Positions 8,217 to 17,416 of a stretch of DNA of 64,000 bases are shown here, piece after piece. The stretch is taken from assembly GCA_910579865.1 (NCBI GenBank), contig CAJTXA010000004.1, forward strand, positions 1 through 64,000, written 5' to 3'. Both the position numbers and the translations under genes were made by a program. The DNA is from an uncultured Lachnospiraceae bacterium (GTDB taxonomy: Bacteria > Bacillota > Clostridia > Lachnospirales > Lachnospiraceae). The number at the start of each line of letters is the position of its first letter. The first letter of the stretch is position 1. The notes under the pieces were generated by a model, which worked only from the letters and a program-made list of their open reading frames with translations, was not told the DNA's origin and ran no database searches.

Positions 8217-9254
8217 ATGAGAAAAAAAGCACTGATTACAGGTATTACAGGAATGGTAGGATCTCATTTATGTGATTATTTGCTTGAAAATACAGATTGG
8301 GATATCTATGGAGTGTGCAGATGGAGGAGTCCACTTGACAATGTACAACATTTATTAAAAAGAGTGAATGAAAAAGATCGGGTTTTTTTTCAATATGCTG
8401 ATTTAAATGATCAAGTGTCTTTATTTTATACGATTCGGGATATAAAGCCGGACTATATCTTTCATTTAGCAGCACAGAGTTACCCTATGACTAGTTTTAC
8501 AGCACCAATTGATACTATAAATACCAATATTTTAGGAACATGTCGATTATTAGAAAGTATTCGAATGAAGATGGAAGAAGATTCCAACTATCATCCAATT
8601 ATTCATATATGCGCTTCGTCTGAGGTATTTGGAAAAATTCCAGCGGAAAAGAAACCAGAAGAAGGAATTCACGAAGAATGTCCATTCCATCCAGCATCTC
8701 CTTATGCGATTTCGAAAGTGGGAACAGATTTACTAGGAAGATATTATGCAGAAGCTTATCATATGACAGTAATGACTACACGAATGTTTACACATACTGG
8801 GCCAAGACGAGGAGATGTTTTTCATGAGTCAACGTTTGCAAAGCAAATTGCTATGATAGAAGCTGGTTTTTTACCTCCTGTAGTAAAAGTGGGAAATTTA
8901 CATTCTTTAAGAACATATGCAGATGTTAGAGATGCCGTAAGAGCGTATTATATGTTGGTAACTGTAAATCCAGTTGCTGGTGAATATTACAATATTGGTG
9001 GTTCTTATACCTGCGAAGTAGGTGATACTTTAGAGTTGTTACTTTCTATGTCAACAAAGAAAAAAGAGATAAAAGTAGAGATTGATCCAGAACGATTGCG
9101 TCCAATTGATGCAGATTTACAAGTTCCTGATTGCAGAAAATTTAAAAAACATACAGGATGGGAACCAGAAATTTGTTTTGAACAGACAATGGGTGATTTA
9201 TTAAATTATTGGAGAGAACGAGTAAAAGGAGGAACAGCGTTTTTAACTAGATAG
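8217..9254 (+). CDS. GDP-mannose/GDP-heptose 4,6-dehydratase family SDR
   Basis: Extended short-chain dehydrogenase of 345 residues. It shows the NAD(P) motif GITGMVGSHL near the N-terminus, FHLAAQSYP at about 80, and the catalytic YAISK (YxxxK) at about 162-166. Overall similarity is to GDP-mannose 4,6-dehydratases. Because it sits directly after GDP-heptose genes and before a cupin and a reductase, the likely substrate is GDP-D-glycero-alpha-D-manno-heptose, giving the 4-keto-6-deoxy intermediate as in the DmhA/DdahA enzymes of Yersinia and Campylobacter. A GDP-mannose substrate remains possible. It starts 20 bases after the kinase stop with a GGAGAG site. Confidence 0.82.
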   Translation: MRKKALITGITGMVGSHLCDYLLENTDWDIYGVCRWRSPLDNVQHLLKRVNEKDRVFFQYADLNDQVSLFYTIRDIKPDYIFHLAAQSYPMTSFTAPIDTINTNILGTCRLLESIRMKMEEDSNYHPIIHICASSEVFGKIPAEKKPEEGIHEECPFHPASPYAISKVGTDLLGRYYAEAYHMTVMTTRMFTHTGPRRGDVFHESTFAKQIAMIEAGFLPPVVKVGNLHSLRTYADVRDAVRAYYMLVTVNPVAGEYYNIGGSYTCEVGDTLELLLSMSTKKKEIKVEIDPERLRPIDADLQVPDCRKFKKHTGWEPEICFEQTMGDLLNYWRERVKGGTAFLTR

Positions 9255-9296
9255 ATATGTTTAAAACAGATTTTAGATTTCGGGAAGGAGTAGGAA

Positions 9297-9656
9297 ATGC
9301 TGATTCAAATTATCCATCCAGATTTTGAATTTAAAGATGAACGTGGAACATTGGTACAGTTAGTTCGAGAAGGATTTCAGCAGTTTAATATTATCTATTC
9401 TAAGAAGGGAGTGTTGAGGGGAAATCATTATCATAAGGAGAATAAAGAGGCTTTTTATATTATTTCTGGCCAGTTGGAATTACAAGTAGAGTGGAATGGA
9501 ACAAAGGAAAACTATCAATTCAAAACAGGAGATATGTTTTTAATCCCACCATTTGTAGTACATAGTTTTTATTATATAGAAAATACCTATCTGGCAAGTA
9601 TGTATAATATTGGTGTAGAAAAAGAGGATAATAGAAAGGATATTTTTATAATTTGA
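9297..9656 (+). CDS. Cupin-fold sugar isomerase/epimerase-like protein
   Basis: 119-residue single cupin domain. It contains the histidine-rich core GNHYHKENKEAFYIISG (about 40-56) and the second motif FKTGDMFLIPPFVVHSF (about 77-93), as in RmlC-like and WxcM/FdtA-like nucleotide-sugar isomerases. Located between a 4,6-dehydratase and a GDP-fucose-synthase-like reductase, it most plausibly acts on the 4-keto-6-deoxy-heptose intermediate, parallel to DdahB/MlghB in Campylobacter heptose modification. Those enzymes are RmlC-like but longer, so the reaction here (C3, C5 or 3,4-keto isomerisation) is open. A GGAG site precedes the ATG. The stop is 10 bases before gmhA. Confidence 0.7.
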   Translation: MLIQIIHPDFEFKDERGTLVQLVREGFQQFNIIYSKKGVLRGNHYHKENKEAFYIISGQLELQVEWNGTKENYQFKTGDMFLIPPFVVHSFYYIENTYLASMYNIGVEKEDNRKDIFII

Positions 9657-9666
9657 GGGGAGAACC

Positions 9667-10333
9667 ATGAAAAAAGAACTAGAAGAGAAAGAAAAAATTT
9701 TGAAAGATATGATTTTTCGATATCCTCAGCTATCTGTTTGTCAGAGTCAAATAAAAGATGCCTATCAAGTATTGGAACATCTATATGAGGATTACGGGGG
9801 GGGTACTTTATGTGGCAGGAAATGGAGGAAGTGCAGCAGATAGTGAGCATATTGTGGGAGAATTAATGAAATCTTTTTTATTAAAAAGAGAGATTAGTCC
9901 TACTGTTAGAAAGACTCTAATTGAAAAATTTCAGCATGAGGGAGAAAAGATTGCAGAGAAAATAGAGGGAGGACTGCCAGCAGTTTCCCTTCCATCATTA
10001 CTTGCTTTATCTACCGCAATTTCAAATGATATTTCAGAAGAAATGGTCTTTGCTCAAATGTTGAATGTGATAGGAAAAAAAGGAGATGTTTTTTGGGGAA
10101 TTAGTACTTCAGGAAATTCAGTAAATATTGTTGCAGCTATGATGGTTGCAAAAGCAAAAGAAATGGTAACTATTGGAATGTGTGGTTCTGAAACTTGTAA
10201 ATTGGATTCTTTTTGTGATGTAATAATTCATGTACCAGAGAAAGAAACCTATAAAGTACAAGAATTACATTTGCCAATTTATCATGCATTATGTGCTATG
10301 TTAGAATCCCATTTTTGGAAAAAGGAAATATAG
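9667..10333 (+). CDS. gmhA: Sedoheptulose-7-phosphate isomerase, frameshifted at a G8 tract
   Basis: GmhA makes heptose 7-phosphate from sedoheptulose 7-phosphate, the first step of the pathway. Starting at the ATG at 9667 (GGGGAGAACC upstream), the frame runs 58 codons and stops at TAG 9841-9843. The rest of the protein, beginning VLYVAGNGGSAADSEHIVGE, is in the next frame and ends at 10333. The shift falls at a run of eight G at 9796-9803; with seven G the two parts join as DYGGVLYVAGNGG into a 221-residue SIS-domain protein. Removing one base therefore restores a normal gene. The phospho-sugar-binding residues and the ISTSGNSVN motif downstream are intact, so this looks like a switched-off or slippage-controlled gene rather than decay. 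A sequencing error is the main alternative. Confidence 0.85.
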
Positions 10334-10368
10334 TATAGTAAAAATAAGAAAAAATAGAGGGAAATAAA

Positions 10369-11310
10369 ATGGAAAAAGAAGCGAAAATTTATGTAGCGGG
10401 ACATACAGGATTAGTAGGTTCTGCTATTGTTAGAAAATTAGAAAAAGAAGGCTATCACAATATTATAAAAAGAACACATAAGGAATTGGATTTAACTTGT
10501 CAAAGTGAGGTACAAAAATTTTTTAAAAAAGAGAAACCAGATTATGTTTTTTTAGCAGCAGCGAAAGTGGGAGGGATTCATGCGAATGAGACAGCTCCTG
10601 CAGAATTTATGTATCTTAATTTGGCAATGGAAACCAATGTAATTCATACAGCATATGAAATGCAGGTAAAGAAGCTTTTATTTATGGGAAGTGGATGTAT
10701 TTATCCAAGAATTGTTCCACAACCAATAAAAGAGGAGTATTTATTAACGGCTCCATTAGAAAAAACAAATGAAGCTTATGCAATTGCTAAAATAGCAGGA
10801 CTAAAGATGTGTGAATTTTATAATCGGCAATATGGAACTGATTATATCTCAGTTATGCCATGTAATTTATATGGACCAGGTGATAACTATCATCCACAAC
10901 ATTCTCATGTAATTCCAGGATTACTACGAAAATTTCACGAAGCAAAAGAAAAAAAGGATAAGACAGTAACCATGTGGGGAACAGGAACTGCATTAAGAGA
11001 ATTTTTACATATTGATGATGTTGCAGATGCAAGTTATTTTTTAATGCAAAATTATTCTGGTAATGAATGTGTGAATATTGGTTATGGCAAGGATATAACA
11101 ATGAAAGAGTTAGGAGAATTAATAAAAGAAATTGTTGGATTTGAAGGAGAGATTGTATATGATACTTCAATGCCAGATGGAACACCTAGAAAATTACTAG
11201 ATTCTTCAAAGTTATTTGAAATGGGATGGTCTCCAAGTATTAAATTAAAAGAAGGATTAGCTCAGACATATGAAGATTATAAAGTGAATAGAAATAAATA
11301 TAGAGGATAA
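10369..11310 (+). CDS. GDP-L-fucose synthase-like reductase/epimerase
   Basis: SDR enzyme of 313 residues closely resembling GDP-L-fucose synthase. It has YVAGHTGLVGSAIVRKL at the N-terminus (GxxGxxG), FLAAAKVGGIHANE at about 62-75, MGSGCIYPR with the catalytic serine region at about 105-113, and EAYAIAKIAG with Tyr and Lys of the YxxxK pair at about 136-140. In this locus its substrate is probably the 4-keto-6-deoxy-heptose produced by the upstream dehydratase, completing GDP-6-deoxy-heptose as DmhB/DdahC/MlghC do. True GDP-fucose synthesis is less likely because no mannose-pathway genes accompany it. It follows gmhA by 35 bases and nearly touches the membrane protein gene. Confidence 0.84.
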   Translation: MEKEAKIYVAGHTGLVGSAIVRKLEKEGYHNIIKRTHKELDLTCQSEVQKFFKKEKPDYVFLAAAKVGGIHANETAPAEFMYLNLAMETNVIHTAYEMQVKKLLFMGSGCIYPRIVPQPIKEEYLLTAPLEKTNEAYAIAKIAGLKMCEFYNRQYGTDYISVMPCNLYGPGDNYHPQHSHVIPGLLRKFHEAKEKKDKTVTMWGTGTALREFLHIDDVADASYFLMQNYSGNECVNIGYGKDITMKELGELIKEIVGFEGEIVYDTSMPDGTPRKLLDSSKLFEMGWSPSIKLKEGLAQTYEDYKVNRNKYRG

Positions 11311-11318
11311 TTTGTGAT

Positions 11319-13214
11319 ATGGATTTTAAATTAAAAAAAGAAAAATCAGTAAAAATAATTTGTGCAATTCTTAGTATTTTTTCAACAGGAACATTTTTTT
11401 TAAATATGAATTTAAAGGATAGAACAGGAAGAGATTTTTACTCTTTGATAGTGGATTTTCAGACTTCTTTTTCTAATGATACATTTATTTTAACAGTAAT
11501 TCTTATACCATTACTTTATTATGCTTATTTATATTGTATGAGATTATATCAAAAAAAATTTACTTCGGTAAAAAGTACTGCTTGTATTGTGATCCCATCT
11601 ATTTTTTTTGCTGCTTTTATGGTAATTGGTATTTCATTTAGAAAAGATAATAGTTTGCGTTTAATATTAGAAGATGAACTACAACTTTTTAAATCTTTAT
11701 TTATTTTGATCGGGTATTTTGCAATTTTTTTCTTTGGGATTATATGGATATTTGATTATTTAGATCGTATAAATCTTAATAAGGATTTTGATAAAATATA
11801 TAGTAAACCAATTAAGATCTATCTTGGCTGGCTGAAAAAAAGACCATTTATTATAACATTTATTACACTTTTTATTGCATACCTTCCCTATATTGTAGTT
11901 TCATATCCTATTATAATTATGGGAGATGCACCACATCAACTTTCATTGGTATATGGTGTATATGAATTAAATAATGCTCATCCAATTATGCATACACTCT
12001 TCATAAAAATGTGTTTGAAAATGAGTTCTTTTATAGGAGCTTCTGTTAATTTTGGGTTATTTTTATATTCGATATTTCAATTTACTTTTGTGAGTATTAT
12101 AATTTCTTTATTAATGAAACTGCTTTTTTCTATGAAAGTATCTTCTAAATATATAATTTTATTAATTTTGTATTATATATTTCATCCAAGAATACAAAAT
12201 TATATGGTTTTAATGACAAAAGATGTAATTAGTGCGACATTTTTACTTGGGTTTATTGTTTCACTATATCTGTTATTTGTAAAAAAACATAGTAAACTTC
12301 TATATATTGCGATTGGAGTATCAGATTTAGGAGCATTACTTTTTCGCCATGATAGTGTTTATTTGATTATACTTTCTATGATTCTTATTTTCTTTTTTAT
12401 GAAAAGTTTTAGAAAAGAGATTGCTACAATCATAGTGTGTACTTTAGGGTTTTCATTGTTTTGGAATCATGTGTTTCTTTCTAGTCTTGATATTAAACCA
12501 AATAAGCCATGGGGCAATGCCAATTATGGAGTGTTGGGAAGTATTATGGTTCAGCAAACAGCAAGATATATACGTGATGCAGGAGATGAAGTAACAGAAG
12601 AAGAAAAAGAAATCATATCCGCTTTTTTTGATTATGATAAAATGCTAAAGAATTACACGCCAGATTCTAAAAGTGATGGTGCCGCTTCTGCCATTCGGCA
12701 ATCAGCATCAGCAGAAGATTGGAAAGCTTATCAAAAGGTATGGTTTCAAATGTTTTTTAAACATCCAGGAATATATCTTGAAGCTACATTGAATTTAAAA
12801 TATGATCATGTTTATCCACTTGTAGTCAGTAAATATAGTTATTCATGGAGCGAAAACCAAATGGATTATATTAATGAAATTATTGAAGCTATGCCAGATA
12901 AAATTTCTTACCCAGAAAGTTTAAGCAAAGTTAGGCTTAGATATGAAGCGTTTCGTGAATCGTTTTCAAAGGTGCCAATATTAAATATTCCATTTATGAC
13001 AGCGACTTATTTTTGGATTTTATTTACTTGGTTTTTCTATTGCATTTGTCGAAAGAAGAAAAAAGCAATAGCAATTATGATGCCACTTTTAATATTAGTG
13101 TTAGTATTAATTGCTGGGCCAACAAATGCGAGATATTTCCGGTATGTATATCCTTATGCTTTGTGTATACCTCCTATTATTATTCTAGGATTGGCTGATA
13201 AGAATGAAATATAA
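11319..13214 (+). CDS. Large polytopic membrane protein, DUF6020-like, possible GT-C glycosyltransferase
   Basis: 631 residues with about 12 hydrophobic segments and a soluble stretch around 420-520. A loop after the fifth or sixth segment reads YPIIIMGDAPHQL and later NNAHPIMHTLFI; acidic plus HP-containing loops of this kind occur in membrane glycosyltransferases and in the DUF6020 family common in clostridia. I do not recognise a specific enzyme. As the last gene of the locus before a strong terminator, and together with the polyprenyl-phosphate transferase and SMR-like protein upstream, it is a candidate for the extracytoplasmic transferase that uses a lipid-linked sugar. The ribosome site AGGATAA overlaps the end of the preceding gene. 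Confidence 0.65.
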   Translation: MDFKLKKEKSVKIICAILSIFSTGTFFLNMNLKDRTGRDFYSLIVDFQTSFSNDTFILTVILIPLLYYAYLYCMRLYQKKFTSVKSTACIVIPSIFFAAFMVIGISFRKDNSLRLILEDELQLFKSLFILIGYFAIFFFGIIWIFDYLDRINLNKDFDKIYSKPIKIYLGWLKKRPFIITFITLFIAYLPYIVVSYPIIIMGDAPHQLSLVYGVYELNNAHPIMHTLFIKMCLKMSSFIGASVNFGLFLYSIFQFTFVSIIISLLMKLLFSMKVSSKYIILLILYYIFHPRIQNYMVLMTKDVISATFLLGFIVSLYLLFVKKHSKLLYIAIGVSDLGALLFRHDSVYLIILSMILIFFFMKSFRKEIATIIVCTLGFSLFWNHVFLSSLDIKPNKPWGNANYGVLGSIMVQQTARYIRDAGDEVTEEEKEIISAFFDYDKMLKNYTPDSKSDGAASAIRQSASAEDWKAYQKVWFQMFFKHPGIYLEATLNLKYDHVYPLVVSKYSYSWSENQMDYINEIIEAMPDKISYPESLSKVRLRYEAFRESFSKVPILNIPFMTATYFWILFTWFFYCICRKKKKAIAIMMPLLILVLVLIAGPTNARYFRYVYPYALCIPPIIILGLADKNEI

Positions 13215-13257
13215 AACAATAAATAACATGTTTTGCAAAAAAATTTTATGTGAATAA

Positions 13258-13315
13258 AAATATGGGATATGTGGTTGAATAGAGATAGAAAGAAACCATA
13301 TATTCCATATTTTTT
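13258..13315 (+). terminator. Intrinsic terminator after the heptose operon
   Basis: A 19-bp uninterrupted stem (13258-13276 with 13294-13312, two G-U pairs) has a 17-nt loop and ends in a run of T. It lies 44 bases after the membrane protein stop and separates the heptose operon from the mutase gene. Confidence 0.85.
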
Positions 13316-13422
13316 AATATAGTAAAAAATATTTTTAAAATGTATAATGTAAAGTAAATTTTGGACGATACAAGTGATAATATGTCGAAATGAAATCTAT
13401 AAAATAGAAAGGAAGTTATTAT

Positions 13423-14520
13423 ATGAACCACTATGACTATTTAATTGTAGGAGCTGGACTTTATGGAGCTGTTTTTGCTTATGAGGCAAGAAAGAAAGGA
13501 AAATCCTGTTTGGTGATTGAGAAAAGAAATCATATTGCAGGAAATGTTTTTACAAAAGAGATAGAAGGAATACAAGTACATGAATATGGTGCTCATATTT
13601 TTCATACTAGTAATAAAAAGATATGGGAGTATGTCAACCAATTTGCAGAATTTAACCAATATATTAATTCTCCAGTTGCCATATATAAAGATGAGTTATA
13701 TAATTTGCCATTTAATATGAATACATTTAGTAAAATGTGGAATATTCGTACTCCACAGGAAGCAAAAGAAAAGATTGCAAAGCAAATTGCAAATCTTTCT
13801 ATTACAGAACCAAAAAACTTAGAAGAACAGGCGCTTTCTTTAGTGGGAAGAGATGTCTATGAGAAGTTAGTAAAAGGCTATACAGAAAAACAATGGGGAC
13901 GTGACTGCAAAGATTTGCCAGCATTTATTATAAAACGCTTACCACTTCGTTTTACTTATGACAATAATTATTTTCAAGATCGTTATCAAGGAATACCAAT
14001 TGGCGGTTATACAACAATAATAGAACAGTTATTAAAGGGAATAGAAGTACGTTTAAATTTAGACTATTTTTCCAAGAAAGAGGAACTAGATAAATTGGCG
14101 AATCATATCGTATATACAGGACAGATTGACCGATACTTTGACTATTGTTTAGGAGTACTAGAATATCGGATGGTACGATTTGAACAAGAGATATTAGATT
14201 GTGAAAATTATCAAGGAAATGCAGTAGTCAATTATACAGAGAGAGAGGTACCATATACTAGAATTATTGAACATAAGCATTTTGAGTTTGGAAAACAAGC
14301 TAAGACTGTGATTTCAAGAGAGTATCCAAGTGAATGGAAAAAAGGTGAAGAACCATATTATCCAGTAAATGATAAGAAAAATAGTGAATTATTTGAAAAA
14401 TATCAAAAATTGGCAGAGAAAGAAACAAAGGTTCTTTTCGGTGGAAGACTTGGCGAATATCGTTATTATGATATGGATAAAGTAATAGAACAGGCATTAA
14501 AGGCAGCGGAAACGATTTAA
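13423..14520 (+). CDS. glf: UDP-galactopyranose mutase
   Basis: Flavoenzyme that interconverts UDP-galactopyranose and UDP-galactofuranose, giving the donor for galactofuranosyltransferases. The FAD-binding N-terminus reads YLIVGAGLYGAVFAYEA. It is followed by the family stretch IEKRNHIAGNVF, HEYGAHIFHTSNKKIW at about 46-61, and YTEKQWGRD at about 152-160. At 365 residues it has normal bacterial length. It is separated from the heptose operon by a terminator, so it is probably transcribed on its own, with GGAAG upstream of the ATG. The GlfT2-like transferase at the other end of the locus is the expected user of its product. Confidence 0.95.
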   Translation: MNHYDYLIVGAGLYGAVFAYEARKKGKSCLVIEKRNHIAGNVFTKEIEGIQVHEYGAHIFHTSNKKIWEYVNQFAEFNQYINSPVAIYKDELYNLPFNMNTFSKMWNIRTPQEAKEKIAKQIANLSITEPKNLEEQALSLVGRDVYEKLVKGYTEKQWGRDCKDLPAFIIKRLPLRFTYDNNYFQDRYQGIPIGGYTTIIEQLLKGIEVRLNLDYFSKKEELDKLANHIVYTGQIDRYFDYCLGVLEYRMVRFEQEILDCENYQGNAVVNYTEREVPYTRIIEHKHFEFGKQAKTVISREYPSEWKKGEEPYYPVNDKKNSELFEKYQKLAEKETKVLFGGRLGEYRYYDMDKVIEQALKAAETI

Positions 14521-14578
14521 CTATAGAAGAAAAAAGAAAAAAATTATAAATATGAAAAAGAAATAATGAAATAAGGTA

Positions 14579-14607
14579 TTTACAATAACAGATAATTCGT
14601 ATAAAAT
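14579..14607 (+). promoter_or_regulatory. Probable sigma-A promoter for the PepSY protein gene
   Basis: TTTACA at 14579-14584 and TAAAAT at 14602-14607 are separated by 17 bases, about 70 bases before the ATG at 14676. The match to consensus is moderate. Confidence 0.45.
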
Positions 14608-14675
14608 ATTAGTACAAAAAAGTAAGAATAACAACAAGAGAATAAGTATAATAAAATTTAGAAAGGAAGAAAAGC

Positions 14676-15965
14676 ATGAAGAAATGGAAAAGACAAACAA
14701 TAAAAATAGTAACAGTATTTGCATTAGGAGTAGGAATTAGCTGGGGATCTTTTGCTTCTTCTACTTCGCCTATGGTTATTATGGCATCCAATATAAATAC
14801 AATTCCTAAAGCACAAGCAGCGAAAAATGCCTATATTAGTGCGGCAGAGGCACAGGAAATAGCAACAACACATGCAAAAGTAACAGTAATTAATCTTTCT
14901 GATCCAAATTGGAGTCAGACGAATCTTTCTGAAACAAATGTAATTGTAAAAAAGTGTAAATTAGATTGGGAAAATGGCATAATGGTTTATGAAGTCGAAT
15001 TTTTTTCAAGTAATTATGAATACGATTATGAAATTAATGCGATAACAGGTGAAATTGTTAGACATGAAAAAGAAGTTGAAAATCATGTTCTTCAGATACA
15101 AGCATTGAAAAACTATGCAACTGGTAATATGGGAACTACAGGTAACACAGGAACTTCTGGAATTATTAACAATGAAACTGCTACAAGTGCTTATATTGGA
15201 AAAGAACGTGCAGAAGCGATCGCATATACTCATGCGGGACTTACGAAAGAAGGTTTTTATCCAGGTTGGTGTGAGTTAGAACGGGAGGATGGAATTGTAA
15301 TTTATGAAATAGAATTTCAATCTTTAGATGGTTATGATTATGAATATGAAATTCATGCAGTTACTGGTGAAATTTTAAGCAGTAAAAAAGAACAAAGTAC
15401 ACATTTTGCAGCAATACAGGCAAATCAAAATGGTCAGGTTAAAGATACAATTACCTATATTCATCAAAGTGAAGCAGAACAGGAAGCAATTGCTCATGCA
15501 GGAGTTACAAATTATCAGATAGTAAATTCGAAATTAGATCAAGAAGATGGAATTATCGTTTATGAGATAAAATTTATTGCAGATGTTTATGAATATGATT
15601 ATAAAATACATGCAATGACGGGTGAGGTAGTGAGTTATAAGAAAGAATTATCGGAGATAGGAAAATTAAATAGTCAAACAGCTAGTATCCAAAATAATGC
15701 AAATACACAAAATAATACAAATCCGATTCAAAACAATGGAAGTACAACTACGTTTATCAGTGAAGCAGATGCTAGAAATATTGCATTGCAACATGCAAAA
15801 GCAACAACTGGCAGTTTTATTACAGATTATGAATTGGAGTTAAAGAATAAAAAGGGAATTTTTATCTATGAAATAGAATTTAAGTTTGGTGGGTTTGAAT
15901 ATGAATATAAAATCAATGCCACAACAGGAGAAATTATCACCTATGAAAGAGAATGGGATGATTAA
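14676..15965 (+). CDS. Secreted protein with four PepSY repeats
   Basis: 429 residues: a signal peptide (basic start, hydrophobic core about 9-26, likely cleavage near ASS or AQA), then four PepSY-type repeats starting near residues 53, 173, 261 and 360. Each repeat has an alpha-helical start (SEAEAxxIAxxHA-like), a middle strand ending VYEIEF, and a closing strand with YEYDYEINAxTGEI. Asn/Thr/Gly/Gln-rich linkers join the repeats. PepSY domains occur as protease inhibitors or peptidase propeptides and in secreted clostridial proteins of unknown role. No cell-wall anchor is visible. The gene stands alone between glf and a bidirectional hairpin. Function beyond secretion is not known. Confidence 0.85.
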   Translation: MKKWKRQTIKIVTVFALGVGISWGSFASSTSPMVIMASNINTIPKAQAAKNAYISAAEAQEIATTHAKVTVINLSDPNWSQTNLSETNVIVKKCKLDWENGIMVYEVEFFSSNYEYDYEINAITGEIVRHEKEVENHVLQIQALKNYATGNMGTTGNTGTSGIINNETATSAYIGKERAEAIAYTHAGLTKEGFYPGWCELEREDGIVIYEIEFQSLDGYDYEYEIHAVTGEILSSKKEQSTHFAAIQANQNGQVKDTITYIHQSEAEQEAIAHAGVTNYQIVNSKLDQEDGIIVYEIKFIADVYEYDYKIHAMTGEVVSYKKELSEIGKLNSQTASIQNNANTQNNTNPIQNNGSTTTFISEADARNIALQHAKATTGSFITDYELELKNKKGIFIYEIEFKFGGFEYEYKINATTGEIITYEREWDD

Positions 15966-15973
15966 TTAGTTTA

Positions 15974-16030
15974 TACGCCGAGTCTATCTTTTGAAGTAGA
16001 ATGTTTTTATAAAAAGATAGATTCGGCGTA
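15974..16030. terminator. Bidirectional hairpin between convergent genes
   Basis: The arms 15974-15992 and 16012-16030 form a 19-bp stem with a single G-T pair and a 19-nt loop. It lies between the PepSY gene (+) and argH (-) and can stop transcription from both sides, although the T runs are short. Confidence 0.7.
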
Positions 16031-16039
16031 TTAGAATAA

Positions 16040-17416
16040 TTAGGCTTCTTCTAAGTAAGCTTGATATATTTTAATCACTTGTTCCATAGCAGCTTTTCCA
16101 GGAGCTCCAATAGTGAGACGTTTTTCTACACAGGTTTTTAAAGAAATTGCATCATAGATATCCGATTCAAATACAGGAGAAATTGCTTGAAATTCTTCTA
16201 AACTTAGTTGATCTAATGCAATATTTTTTTCAATACAAGTAAGTACAAGTTGTCCAACAATTCCATGTGCATCTCGGAATGGGACGCCGTGATTTACTAG
16301 ATAATCGGCTGCATCGGTTGCATTAGTAAAGCCATTTTTAGCGCTAGATTCCATTTGATTTTTACGAAAACGCATAGTTCGAATCATATCCGTAAAGACA
16401 GGAAGACAAGATTTAACCGTATCTAGTGCATCAAAAGTGAGTTCTTTATCCTCCTGCATATCTTTATTATAAGCAAGTGGAAGTCCTTTCATTGTAGTGA
16501 GAATGGACATCAGTGCACCATAGACACGTCCCGTTTTTCCTCGTACTAATTCTGCCATATCTGGATTTTTTTTCTGCGGCATAATACTGCTTCCTGTACT
16601 GTAGGCATCATCAATTTCAACAAATTGATATTCGTTTGTATTCCAAATAATAATTTCTTCCGAAAAACGGCTTAAATGCATCATAATAGTAGAAAGGGCA
16701 CTTAATAGTTCAATCAGATAATCCCGATCGGATACCGAATCTAAACTGTTTAAAGTAGCACCATCAAAGCCTAGCAATTCCGCTGTAAATTCACGGTCTA
16801 GCGGATAGGTAGTTCCTGCTAGGGCACCTGCACCTAAAGGACAATAATTGAAACGGTTGTAAAGATCAAATAATCGATCTCGATCTCGACGGAACATCTC
16901 AAAATAGGCTCCAAAATGATGAGCCAATGTAATTGGCTGAGCCTTTTGAAGATGAGTAAATCCAGGCATATAGGTTTCAGTATGTTCTTCCATTAAGTGC
17001 AGAAGTGTTTTTAATAATTCTTTTAATAACTCATCTAGTTCTGTAATTTCAAAGCGAATATAAAGTTTCATATCTAAAGCCACTTGATCGTTGCGGCTGC
17101 GTCCAGTATGAAGTTTTTTTCCAACTTCTCCAATTCGTGCAATTAGATTGGCCTCTACAAAGGAATGGATATCCTCAGAAGAATCATCAATGGTAAGTGT
17201 TTGGTTTTCTAAATCAATTAAAATACTTTTTAAACCATTAATAATTTGATCACGTTCGTCTAATGTAAGAATTCCTTGTTTGGCAAGCATAGTAACATGT
17301 GCAAGACTTCCTTCTATATCCTGTTTGTATAAGCGCTGGTCAAAGCGAATCGATGCATTTAATTGATATGCAAGTTGGTTGATTTCTTTGGTAAAACGTC
17401 CTCCCCATAGTTTCAT
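16040..17416 (-). CDS. argH: Argininosuccinate lyase
   Basis: Last step of arginine synthesis: cleaves argininosuccinate to arginine and fumarate. The 458-residue product starts [10 protein letters not shown] and carries [22 protein letters not shown] and the fumarase/aspartase-family signature [12 protein letters not shown] around residue 280. These are the family's substrate and catalytic loops. The length is standard. The ATG at 17416 is preceded on its strand by AAAGGAGG. It is a single gene on the minus strand; no argG is in the window. A divergent promoter region of 234 bases separates it from the lactonase gene. Confidence 0.96.
   Translation of the reverse strand: MKLWGGRFTKEINQLAYQLNASIRFDQRLYKQDIEGSLAHVTMLAKQGILTLDERDQIINGLKSILIDLENQTLTIDDSSEDIHSFVEANLIARIGEVGKKLHTGRSRNDQVALDMKLYIRFEITELDELLKELLKTLLHLMEEHTETYMPGFTHLQKAQPITLAHHFGAYFEMFRRDRDRLFDLYNRFNYCPLGAGALAGTTYPLDREFTAELLGFDGATLNSLDSVSDRDYLIELLSALSTIMMHLSRFSEEIIIWNTNEYQFVEIDDAYSTGSSIMPQKKNPDMAELVRGKTGRVYGALMSILTTMKGLPLAYNKDMQEDKELTFDALDTVKSCLPVFTDMIRTMRFRKNQMESSAKNGFTNATDAADYLVNHGVPFRDAHGIVGQLVLTCIEKNIALDQLSLEEFQAISPVFESDIYDAISLKTCVEKRLTIGAPGKAAMEQVIKIYQAYLEEA

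Noticed and set aside
9758..10333. Reading gmhA as an intact gene starting at ATG 9758
   Set aside because: There is no ribosome site before 9758 and the first residues do not resemble GmhA, while the frame from 9667 supplies the missing N-terminal helix and a proper site.
5897..10333. ADP-heptose (LPS-type) pathway
   Set aside because: HddA and HddC-type enzymes define the GDP route; no HldE or HldD homologue is present.
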